Assembly: GCA_023014485.1 (NCBI GenBank)
Contig: JAJOZX010003320.1
Location: forward strand, 97,501-161,500
Length of the DNA stretch: 64,000 nt
Origin: Bathynomus jamesi
Lineage: Eukaryota; Arthropoda; Malacostraca; Isopoda; Cirolanidae
Direction: 5' to 3'
The stretch's first letter is position 1. Each line of letters opens with the position of its first letter. Made by a program: the position numbers and the translations under genes. The notes beneath the pieces were generated by a model that saw nothing but the letters and a program-made list of their open reading frames with translations, did no database searches and was not told the DNA's origin. Below, one piece after another: positions 52,225-62,580 of this stretch.

Positions 52225-55040
52225 TATGAAAAGAAGGATCAACACAACGGCAAACATTTTCATTTATTTGTACATCAGACGTTTCGACAAATCTTTTGTC
52301 ATCATCAGTGAGTTAAGTCTTAAAACCTTAAAACACAAATTGAAAAGTGAAAGTTACATCAATACAATATTAAGACCATTAAAATTAAAACCTTAAAGCA
52401 AAATGAAAATTGCATCAATACAAAATTAAAAACATTTAAATTTCATCACTATAAAAACTAAAATTAAATTAAATTTCATCACTATAAAAACTAAAATTAA
52501 ATTACCTCAATAGGTAAATACACAATGTTTACATCCACCTCCATACTTGGCAAAGTCTAAGTGAACACTAGGTGGTCAGAGGATTAGGAAGGGTATATCT
52601 GTGAAACACGGTTGGTTGTCAAAAGAGTCGTAATTTGTAGGATGAGCTATTATTATTAAGGGAGGGTTTGTTTCTATAGATGTACAAAGATTCTAAAATT
52701 CGGAGTTCTGTAAGGTTTGGATCTAGTTAAAATTTCAAACTGAGTTTGTGAAGGGGATGGTCGTTTTCATCACTGTGGTTTCTAATTGCGGATTGTGGAG
52801 GGCTACTGAGGGGACGGTTGGTACGGACTGACAAGCCCAAATGTGAGAAAGGCGCACCTCCAGTTGGAGTTGAGTGCTGCCAATATACGCAGCCTTACAG
52901 CTGTCGCACGTGTATTTGTAAACAACATTGGGGCATACAGTTTTGGGGAATTCATCTTTGAACTTTAAAAAATTGATAATTTAAGTGGGTTGACGAAGGC
53001 GAATCTAAAATTTATTTGGGGAAACTAGACTTGAGTAGTTTGGGACAATTCACCTCGAATACGCAATGATAAATAACCATAAAAAGGTAATTTAATATAT
53101 CTGGTTCTTTTTGTACTGTAGTTACGGGGAGTTTAGTATCAAAAGTGTTATTTAAAAATTTCTTTAATTGGTTATCGAATAGATGAGAAGGGTAGTAATT
53201 GTTAATAAAGTACTGTTTTAAAAATTTAAATTCTTCGTTTAACGAAAAGTAATCCGAACAAATACGGTAACTTATTGTTAATAATGTTACTATAGCACTA
53301 ATCTTATATTTATAAAACATACAACTTAAATAATTGGTTCCCAAGCCAGTAAAAGTTTGTTTCCGAAATAGTGAAGTATGGAACTTATTATGGGCCCGTT
53401 TAACTAAAACATCCAGGAAAGGTAAACTATTATTGTTTCGTTTTCACACGTGTACTTAATATTACTATGTTGTTTATTAAGATAATCAAGAAAAAGTTTA
53501 CGTGTGAAGGATGGTTAAATATTAAGAAAGTGTCATCCACGTATCTTCTGTAATATATGGGTTTAAAACTACTAGGACAATTTTTCAACCAAATTTCTTC
53601 GTAATGGCAAAGAAATGCATTTGCTAGTGTTGGGCTTAACGGGGAACCCATAGCTACCCCATCAATTGGCTGTAAAGGTTGCTATTAAATAAGAAAAGAT
53701 TATCAAAACACACTATTTCGAGAAGGTTTTTAAATTGAGTCTGAGTGAGGCCATTAATAAGAGTATTATCAGTAGTGAATAACTTATTTAGTATGATATT
53801 TAATGTTTCTTTTAACGGGACATTAGTAACAATGATGAGACATCAAAACTGGCCATAATAAGAGAATCGCATGATTGATCTCTTTATCTCTTTAGCAAAA
53901 TCAAACGAGTTGTTAATAGAATAATCATTAAAGGTGAGTTTTGAAAGCAAGGGAACGAAGAATTTGGCTAAGTTATAATTGAATGTACCACATGCCGAAA
54001 GAATAGGTCTTAGTGGGAAATTTGGCTTGTGGACTTTAGGTAAACCATATAGAATTCCTGGATTAGAACCAGAAGCAAATAAAAAAATTGTATGTATTGT
54101 CAGCAATAATATTACTATTTTTTAATTTACGCAAACACCTATTAAGTTTATCTTCGAGTTTTAGTAATTTAGACAGAACATTCTCTTTTACCCTTTTAAA
54201 TTTAGACGTATCCGACAAAATTGTCTCCATTCTATTTATGTAAACTGTTGAATCAATCAGCACTACTCCTTTACCCTTATCCGGTTTTGTAATGATGACA
54301 GAGTTATCCTTTTTCAAATTATTAAGAATTTTAAAATCTTGCTTATTAAAGAGGGGAGAAAACACCTTATGGGGTTTAAAATTGTAAAAATTCTTAAAGG
54401 AGATGCTCTCCACTTGTTTTACCAAGTTATGAAACGAGAAATTTGGTCGGGTCTCACAATTCTTAATATTCATGAGAAGATTTTCAAAGCCAGAGAAAAA
54501 TTTATAAAAATTTAGTTTATAATGAGGTAGATCAAAATTTAAGCCTAACGACAATATTTCTTTCTCTCTAATACTTAAAACTTTATTAGAGAAATTACAA
54601 ATAAAATTATCTGGATTATTAAAAAACGACTGAGTGATTCCCAATTTTTCCAATTTGGCAGCATGTATCCTTTTATGTCTGTTGACAGTTTTATCACAGC
54701 AAGTTTGAAATTTAGTAACTAAACAATGATAATCAATATAAGACACCCTAGATTTTAGACCAAACAGAGAATTTTTATATTTCAGCTTGAGAAAACTCAC
54801 TGTTTTAGTTTTCGATTGAAGCTCCAAATTTAATAATTTATGTAGCCATGATTTATATAGTTGGAGTTATGGAGGCGTTATTATAAAGTTTAAATCTAAG
54901 GAAATTAGGCACAATATTATAACTTTTGCACTTAGACAAGAAACTCTCATCACAGATAGCCTTGTTCAGTTTCAAATAGACTCTTTCACATTGTCTGTAA
55001 TAGTTCAATGTCGATCGGCCATATCTCTGGGTTAATATCA
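52225..55040 (-). mobile_element. Penelope-like element, minus strand
   Basis: Reading leftward from 55040 are the N-terminal block ('ILTQRYGRSTLNYYRQCERV'), RT region, GIY-YIG domain and non-coding tail ending at the TA array. It lies head-to-head with the plus copy that begins at 55041. It is 5'-truncated relative to the plus copy, starting at the codons for 'LILTQRYG'. Confidence 0.9.
52740..55035 (-). pseudogene. Penelope-like RT with GIY-YIG endonuclease, minus copy
   Basis: The longest piece (54827-54063) carries 'KPHKVFSPLFNKQDFKILNN' and 'NSVIITKPDKGKGVVLIDS', typical of the N-terminal RT region of Penelope-like elements. Further left come 'GILYGLPKVHKPNFPLRPI', 'MGSPLSPTLANAFLCHYEEI' and 'YYRRYVDDTFLIF' (catalytic Asp pair near 53540). 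The GIY-YIG domain lies near 52930-52800. Frameshifts separate the pieces near 54850, 54070, 53820, 53470 and 53010. The enzyme couples target nicking by GIY-YIG to reverse transcription. Confidence 0.9.
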
Positions 55041-55673
55041 ACCGTCCCCTCAGTAGCCCTCCACAATCCGCAATTAGAAACCACAGTGATGAAAACGACC
55101 ATCCCCTTCACAAAACTCAGTTTGAAATTTTAACTAGATCCAATAACCTTACAGAACTCCGAATTTTAGAATCTTTGTACATCTATAGAAACAAACCCTC
55201 CCTTAATAATAATAGCTCATCCTACAAATTACGACTCTTTTGACAACCAACCGTGTTTCACAGATATACCCTTCCTAATCCTCTGACCACCTAGTGTTCA
55301 CTTAGACTTTGCCAAGTATGGAGGTGGATGTAAACATTGTGTATTTACCTATTGAGGTAATTTAATTTTAGTTTTTATAGTGATGAAATTTAATTTAATT
55401 TTAGTTTTTATAGTGATGAAATTTAAATGTTTTTAATTTTGTATTGATGCAATTTTCATTTTGCTTTAAGGTTTTAATTTTAATGGTCTTAATATTGTAT
55501 TGATGTAACTTTCACTTTTCAATTTTGTTTTAAGGTTTTAAGACTTAACTCACTGATGATGACAAAAGATTTGTCGAAACGTCTGATGTACAAATAAATG
55601 AAAATGTTTGCCGTTGTGTTGATCCTTCTTTTCATCTGTAAGCTCCGGTTCCCTAAGGAGAAGTCAATAGCTT
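55041..55673 (+). repeat. Left pseudo-LTR of the Penelope-like element
   Basis: Nearly identical to 57894-58523 in the same orientation. It begins within the C-terminal GIY-YIG coding sequence ('CCGTCCCCTCAGTAGCC'), as expected for a truncated tandem copy. Confidence 0.9.
55550..55591 (+). ncRNA. Hammerhead-ribozyme-like motif in pLTR
   Basis: CTGATGA (55553-55559) is followed after one base by the perfect hairpin GACAAA-AGA-TTTGTC with one extra A in the loop region (55561-55575), then GAAA (55576-55579), then a short stem ACGT/ATGT closing before GTA (55588-55590). This is the order of a hammerhead core. The extra U before stem II and weak stem I are deviations. Hammerheads are known in Penelope-like pLTRs. 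Copies are also at 58400-58441 (plus) and 52270-52311 (minus). Confidence 0.5.
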
Positions 55674-58144
55674 TGATATTAACCCAGAGATATGGCCGAT
55701 CGACATTGAACTATTACAGACAATGTGAAAGAGTCTATTTGAAACTGAACAAGGCTATCTGTGATGAGAGTTTCTTGTCTAAGTGCAAAAGTTATAATAT
55801 TGTGCCTAATTTCCTTAGATTTAAACTTTATAATAAACGCCTCCATAACTCCAAACTATATAAATCATGGCTACATAAATTATTAAATTTGGAGCTTCAA
55901 TCGAAACTAAAACAGTGAGTTTTCTCAAGCTGAAATATAAAAATTCTCTGTTTGGTCTAAAATCTAGGGTGTCTTATATTGATTATCATTGTTTAGTTAC
56001 TAAATTTCAAACTTGCTGTGATAAAACTGTCAACAGACATAAAAGGATACATGCTGCCAAATTGGAAAAATTGGGAATCACTCAGTCGTTTTTTAATAAT
56101 CCAGATAATTTTATTGTAATTTCTCTAATAAAGTTTAAGTATTAGAGAGAAAGAAATATTGTCGTTAGGCTTAAATTTTGATCTACCTCATTATAAACTA
56201 AATTTTTATAAATTTTTCTCTGGCTTTGAAAATCTTCTCATGAATATTAAGAATTGTGAGATCCGACCAAATTTCTCGTTTCATAACTTGGTAAAACAAG
56301 TGGAGAGCATCCTTTAAGAATTTTACAATTTTAAACCCCATAAGGTGTTTTCTCCCTCTTTAATAAGCAAGATTTTAAAATTCTTAATAATTTGAAAAAG
56401 GATAACTCTGTCATCATTACAAACCGGATAAGGGTAAAGGAGTAGTGCTGATTGATTCAACAGTTTACGTAAATAGAATGGAGACAATTTTGTCGGATAC
56501 GTCTAAATTTAAAAGGGTAAAAGAGAATGTTCTGTCTAATTACTAAAACTCGAAGATAAACTTAATAGGTGTTTGCGTAAATTAAAAATAGTAATATTAT
56601 TGCTGACAATACATACAATTTTTTATTTGCTTCTGGTTCTAATCCAGGAATTCTATATGGTTTACCTAAAGTCCACAAGCCAAATTTCCCACTAAGACCT
56701 ATTCTTTCGGCATGTGGTACATTCAATTATAACTTAGCCAAATTCTTCGTTCCCTTGCTTTCAAAACTCACCTTTAATGATTATTCTATTAACAACTCGT
56801 TTGATTTTGCTAAAGAGATAAAAGAGATCAATCATGCCGATCTCTTACTATGGCCAGTTTTGATGTCTCATCATTGTTTACTAATGTCCCGTTAAAAGAA
56901 ACATTAAATATCATACTAAATAAGTTATTCACTACTGATAATACTCTTATTAATGGCCTCACTCAGACTCAATTTAAAAACCTTCTCGAAATAGTGTGTT
57001 TTGATAATCTTTTCTTATTTAATAGCAACCTTTACAGCCAAATTGATGGGGTAGCTATGGGTTCCCGTTAAGCCCAACACTAGCAAATGCATTTCTTTGC
57101 CATTACGAAGAAATTTGGTTGAAAAATTGTCCTAGTAGTTTTAAACCCATATATTACAGAAGATACGTGGATGACACTTTCTTAATATTTAACCATCCTT
57201 CACACGTAAAAACTTTTTCTTGATTATCTTAATAAACAACATAGTAATATTAAGTACACGTGTGAAAACGAAACAAATAATAGTTTACCTTTCCTGGATG
57301 TTTTAGTTAAACGGGCCCATAATAAGTTCCATACTTCACTATTTCGGAAACAAACTTTTACTGGCTTGGGAACCAATTATTTAAGTTGTATGTTTTATAA
57401 ATATAAGATTAGTGCTATAGTAACATTATTAACAATAAGTTACCGTATTTGTTCGGATTACTTTTCGTTAAACGAAGAATTTAAATTTTAAAACAGTACT
57501 TTATTAACAATTACTACCCTTCTCATCTATTCGATAACCAATTAAAGAAATTTTTAAATAACACTTTTGATACTAAACTCCCCGTAACTACAGTACAAAA
57601 AGAAACCAGATCTATTAAATTACCTTTTTATGGTTATTTATCATTGCGTATTCGAGGTGAATTGTCCAAACTACTCAAGTCTAGTTATCCCCAAATAAAT
57701 TTTAGATTCGCCTTCGTCAACCCACTTAAATTATCAAATTTTTTAAAGTTCAAAGATGAATTCCCAAAAACTGTATGCCCCAATGTTGTTTACAAATACA
57801 CGTGCGACAGCTGTAAGGCTGCGTATATTGGCAGCACTCAACTCCAACTGGAGGTGCGCCTTTCTCAACATTTGGGCTTGTCAGTCCGTACCAACCGTCC
57901 CCTCAGTAGCCCTCCACAATCCGCAATTAGAAACCACAGTGATGAAAACGACCATCCCCTTCACAAAACTCAGTTTGAAATTTTAACTAGATCCAATAAC
58001 CTTACAGAACTCCGAATTTTAGAATCTTTGTACATCTATAGAAACAAACCCTCCCTTAATAAAATAGCTCATCCTACAAATTACGACTCTTTTGACAACC
58101 ACCGTGTTTCACAGATATACCTTCCTAATCCTCTGACCACCTAG
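55598..58144 (+). pseudogene. Penelope-like RT with GIY-YIG endonuclease, plus copy
   Basis: The first frame opens at 55598 just after the hammerhead-like motif, with a hydrophobic start ('MKMFAVVLILLFICKL'), and includes 'ILTQRYGRSTLNYYRQ'. A 1-base loss near 55912 shifts it to 55915-56145. RT blocks follow in broken frames: 'GILYGLPKVHKP'-like (56650), 'MASFDVSSLFTNVPLKETLN' (56850), 'QIDGVAMGS' (57040) and 'YYRRYVDDT' (57152-57178). The frame 57644-58144 holds GIY-YIG ('VVYKYTCDSCKAAYIGSTQ' at about 57788) and the Asn/Glu blocks ending 'YLPNPLTT'. At least six frameshifts make it inactive. Confidence 0.9.
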
Positions 58145-58523
58145 TGTTCACTTAGACTTTGCCAAGTATGGAGGTGGATGTAAACATTGTGTATTTACCT
58201 ATTGAGGTAATTTAATTTTAGTTTTTATAGTGATGAAATTTAATTTAATTTTAGTTTTTATAGTGATGAAATTTAAATGTTTTTAATTTTGTATTGATGC
58301 AATTTTCATTTTGCTTTAAGGTTTTAATTTTAATGGTCTTAATATTGTATTGATGTAACTTTCACTTTTCAATTTTGTTTTAAGGTTTTAAGACTTAACT
58401 CACTGATGATGACAAAAGATTTGTCGAAACGTCTGATGTACAAATAAATGAAAATGTTTGCCGTTGTGTTGATCCTTCTTTTCATCTGTAAGCTCCGGTT
58501 CCCTAAGGAGAAGTCAATAGCTT
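57894..58523 (+). repeat. Right pseudo-LTR of the Penelope-like element
   Basis: Contains the gene's 3' end, two tandem 33-bp units (TTTTTATAGTGATGAAATTT core near 58215 and 58250), the hammerhead-like motif (58403-58440) and the leader segment ending CAATAGCTT. Confidence 0.9.
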
Positions 58524-58610
58524 GTTGATATATATATTTATATAATATATATTTATTTATATAATATATATATTTATTTATATATATATTTATTAATTAT
58601 ATATATTTAT

Positions 58611-58663
<53 letters not shown>

Positions 58664-58683
58664 TTATTATTATATATATTATT

Positions 58684-58738
<55 letters not shown>

Positions 58739-58838
58739 TTATATATATATATTATTTATTTATATATATATATTTATTTATATATATATATATTATTATT
58801 TATATATATATATATTTATTTATTTATATATATATATA

Positions 58839-58869
<31 letters not shown>

Positions 58870-58902
58870 TTATTTATATATATATATATATATTTATATA
58901 TA
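58524..58902. repeat. TA-rich array
   Basis: TA and TTTATTTATA units up to the mariner end. Confidence 0.97.
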
Positions 58903-60296
58903 AAGGGTGATCCAGAGAAATGGGACCCAAAAGAAACCCCTGTAACTCTTAAAGTATAAGTCCTTTTATAAAATATACGCATCATCGAAGAGGATAGTTA
59001 CAAGTTTGTACAGGATTGTATAGGTTTTGACAATACAAGACAAGATAAGATACAAAACAAAATAAAAGTGTTAGTTAAAACTAACCCTTCAAGATGACTG
59101 CATGGACTGTGGAACAGCTGCGTTTCATACTGAGCAATATATGAGCATGGAAGAAGTGTAGTTCAGCTCAAAGATCTTTCAAGACAAATTTTCAGATGTC
59201 AAAATCACCTTCTATGAAAGTAATCCGTCGGTGTGTCAGAAATTTTCCCTAACTGGCAGCATTGGAAAAGAAAACCAACTGGAAGAGTGCGCACAGCAAG
59301 GATAGACGAGATCATTAACAGAACTCATGAAATTGTACAGGATAATCCTAACATAAGCATCAGACGTGCTTCTCAGCTGTTAGGAGTTGGATATGGAACA
59401 ACACACCGTATATTCAAGCAAAATTTAATGCTCTTTCCATATAAAATCCAAACAGTGCAACAACTAAACGATGGAGATTTCGCACGAAGACGACAATTCT
59501 GTCAATGGATCCAACAGAAGGTAAATGACACCACCAATTTTCTAGCAACTTTGATTATGTCAGACGAAGCCCATTTTCACTTGAATGGAACTGTAAACAA
59601 ACAAAATTGTCGTTTCTGGGCAACAGAAAATCCATTGAATATTACCGAAGTCCCGTTGCATAGTCAGCGTGTAACTGTTTGGTGTGGTCTTACTGCATCT
59701 CAGATCATAGGGCCGTACTTTTTCGAGGATTCCACCGGAAACACGGTCACTGTAAATGGTGATCGCTACGAAAAAATGTTGACCGATTTCCTTATTCCTA
59801 AATTAAGAGATCTTTGTCTAGAAAACCACTGGTTCCAACAAGACGGAGCTACCTGCCATACCACGAGGAACTGCATGGCAGTTTTGCGTCAAACGTTTCC
59901 AGGCGAGTTAATCTCAAGATTTGGAGACGTTGAATGGCCCGCAAGGTCTCCGGAATTTTCTCCCTTAGATTATTATCTCTGGGGATATTTAAAGAGTAGG
60001 GGTCTACAGAAATAACCCAACGACCTTGCAAGAATTGAAGGCCGCCATCACAAATGAGATACAGGCCATACCACCGCACACTCTTGCAAAAGTGATGCAG
60101 AACTTACAAGCGAGAAACACTGGAATGCTTGGCAACTAATGGAGCACATTTGAAAGGAGTCATTTTTAAAAAATAAATATTTCATAATAAACATGTAACT
60201 CTACTCTTTCGAATGATATATAGTTTTTATGAAAGGAATTAAATATTAAGAATATTTGGCTTTTTTTTATGGGTCCCATTTATCTGGATTACCCAG
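58903..60296 (+). mobile_element. mariner-like element (DD41D), full length
   Basis: The left AAGGGTGATCCAGAGAAATG and the right, reverse complemented, CTGGGTAATCCAGATAAATG are inverted ends flanked by TA. Both continue into GGGACCC. The 1394-bp size fits a complete element. The transposase gene is broken. Confidence 0.9.
59094..60180 (+). pseudogene. mariner-family transposase, DD41D, broken
   Basis: A start at 59094 ('MTAWTVEQLRFILSNI') meets a TGA almost at once, and the N-terminal part is shifted until about 59235. The long frame 59233-60015 holds 'KPTGRVRTARIDEIINRT' (GRP-like hook), 'IRRASQLLGVGYGTTHRIFK', Asp in 'LIMSDEAHFHLNG', Asp in 'WFQQDGATCHTT' and Asp in 'SPEFSPLDYYLWGYLK'. The last two are separated by 41 residues. 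A frameshift near 59995 moves the C-terminus ('LQELKAAITNEIQAIPPHTL') out of frame. Distinct from the mariners at 23105 and 26261 in its ends. Confidence 0.88.
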
Positions 60297-60346
<50 letters not shown>

Positions 60347-60415
60347 TATTATAATATTATATATTATATATATATATATATTATTTTATTATATATATAT
60401 ATATTTATTTATATA
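60297..60415. repeat. TA-rich array
   Basis: TA and ATATTATATA units directly right of the mariner. Confidence 0.97.
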
Positions 60416-61836
60416 TACACCTTATAAAGTGTTTTGAACGCATAATTAGAGCCAAAATTACCTACTACCTACAAGAAAAAGACTTATACAACCCAAATCA
60501 ACATGGCTTCAGGGCGGGTAGATCATGCCTGTCACAGCTACTAGACCACCAGGAGAAAATATTAGGAACATTGTGTCGAGGACAAAACATTGATGTAATA
60601 TATACTGATTTTGCTAAAGCCTTCGATAAATGTGACCATGGAATCATAGCACACAAACTTAAGGATACAGGAATTACTGGAAACCTAGGAAGGTGGATAT
60701 TTAATTTCTTGACGCAAAGAACGCAAAGAGTGGTGGTAAACGGAGTTAAATCGGAAGTCTCAGAAGTCGTGAGCTCTGTCCCACAAGGGACAGTATTAGC
60801 TCCCTTGCTGTTCATAATAATGATTGCAGATATTGATGCAGATATTAAGGACAGTATTGTATCATGCTTCGCAGATGACACGAAGATATGTAAGGAAATA
60901 TTGAACGAAGATGACATAAGAAAACTACAAAACGACATTGAAACATTATTCCAGTGGGCAGAAGACAACAATATGAAGTTCAACGAAGAAAAATTCCAAC
61001 TTCTAAGATATGGTAAATAAAGAGCTACAGAAAAAAGGGTACAAAACTCCGCAAGCCAAACAGATAACACCAAATCCACAAGTCAGGGATCTTGAGTAAT
61101 AATGTCGTCGGATGCAGAATTCAGAGAGCACTATAAAATCAAATCACAACGGCTAGAAAAATAATGGGAATCATCTGGAGGAGCTTCCGCAGCAGAAAAG
61201 CAAACATCATGCTCAAATTATGGAAGAGTCTAGTCCTACCAATAATTGAGTATTGCTCAGTACTCACAAGCCCACACAGAAAAAGAGACATTGCGAGCAT
61301 TGAAGCTATACAAAGGACTTTTATGTCTAAGATAGAGGAAACGGAAGGTGAAGACTACTGGTCTCGACTACAATCCCTGGAACTCTAATCTCTTGAAAGA
61401 AGGCGAGAGCGGTACACAATAATATACATGTGGAACATACTTGAGGGCTCTGTCCCTAACCTCAGAAATGAAATAGAAACAAACTGGAATGAGAGAAGAG
61501 GCAGATTTTGTACGGTCCCAGCTGCGGTGGGACAAGGAGCCATGAAAACGAGGATGGAAAATACCCTCAGAATACGGGGCCCAAAGCTTTTCAATGTCCT
61601 TCCAAAAGAAGTGAGGAATCTCCAGCACACCAACCTGAATAACTTCAAGAACCAGCTGGACAGATTCTTGTGCAAAGTCCCTGACCAGCCATGCGTAGCT
61701 GGCTACGAGGGCAGGAGGCGATCAGAGAGCAATTCCCTCCTTCACCAAGTCCCGCAAATGAGGCGGGATGCTGCAGAGGGGTCGACCGCAGGTCGATCCT
61801 GAACCGTCGTTCAAACTCAACAAAAGTAAGTAAGTA
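60416..61836 (+). mobile_element. L2/CR1-like LINE, 5'-truncated, plus strand
   Basis: Starts inside RT at the TA array and runs to a 3' end of 'AAGTAAGTAAGTAA', a 4-bp tandem repeat of the kind that ends L2-type LINEs. It is the best preserved member of the family seen at 868-1438, 30250-30822, 31260-31645 and 20571-22870. Confidence 0.88.
60420..61800 (+). pseudogene. LINE reverse transcriptase and C-terminal domain
   Basis: RT blocks are in order: 'FRAGRSCLSQLLDHQEKI' (60510), 'DVIYTDFAKAFDKCDHGIIA' (60590), 'SSVPQGTVLAPLLFIIMIAD' (60774) and 'SCFADDTKICKEILNEDD' (60862, catalytic Asp pair). The frame stops at 61018. After frame changes it continues as 'IMGIIWRSFRSRKANIML' and 'KLFNVLPKEVRNLQHTNLNN', ending 'FLCKVPDQPCVAGYEGRR' (61663-61720) and a stop near 61800. 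It lacks the endonuclease and the first RT blocks through 5' truncation. Confidence 0.88.
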
Positions 61837-61904
<68 letters not shown>

Positions 61905-61972
61905 TTTTTATATATATATATATAATATATATTATTTATATTAATATATTATTTATATATAATATATATATT

Positions 61973-62005
<33 letters not shown>

Positions 62006-62370
62006 ATATTATTATATAATATAATATATGTATATTATATATAATTATATTATTATTATATATATATTATATATATATATAATATATATATTATATATAT
62101 AAATATATATTTTTATATATATATATATATATTATTTATATTAAATATATATATTTATATATAACATATATATATTATTTATATATATACATATATATAT
62201 TTATTTATATATATATATATACATATATATTTATTTAGATATATATATATATATATATATATATTATTTTTATATATATATATATATTTATAGATATTTA
62301 TATATATATATATATATTTATTTATATATATATATATATATAATAATTATTATATATATATATTTATTCT
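61837..62370. repeat. Long TA-rich array
   Basis: About 530 bp of TA, TTTATA and ATTATATA units. Confidence 0.97.
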
Positions 62371-62580
62371 CTTGTATATGTCCACGATGCGATAATAGCT
62401 TAACTATGATAAAAATCGTATAATATAAGTACATGTATGTATAGACGGTACACTAAAAACTTACAATGAGTTGGTTTGGTTTCCTGTTGTAAATTGACTA
62501 TGCATAGCAAACAATATTTCATGAAATGCGTGCAGCGAGTGTACCATTGAAAATTTGCAATAAAAGAAACGGATAACAAG
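62371..62580. other. Short interval without a recognisable gene
   Basis: Nothing recognisable between the TA array and the Jockey-like LINE. Confidence 0.5.

Larger units (their letters stand above)
55041..58523 (+). mobile_element. Penelope-like element with flanking pseudo-LTRs, plus strand
   Basis: The terminal segment 57894-58523 is repeated at 55041-55673 upstream of the coding region, so the element has the partial tandem (pLTR) arrangement typical of Penelope-like elements. The pLTR includes the end of the GIY-YIG gene, the non-coding tail, a hammerhead-like motif and the leader ending 'GGAGAAGTCAATAGCTT'. The unit is bounded by the minus copy on the left and a TA array on the right. 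Confidence 0.9.
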
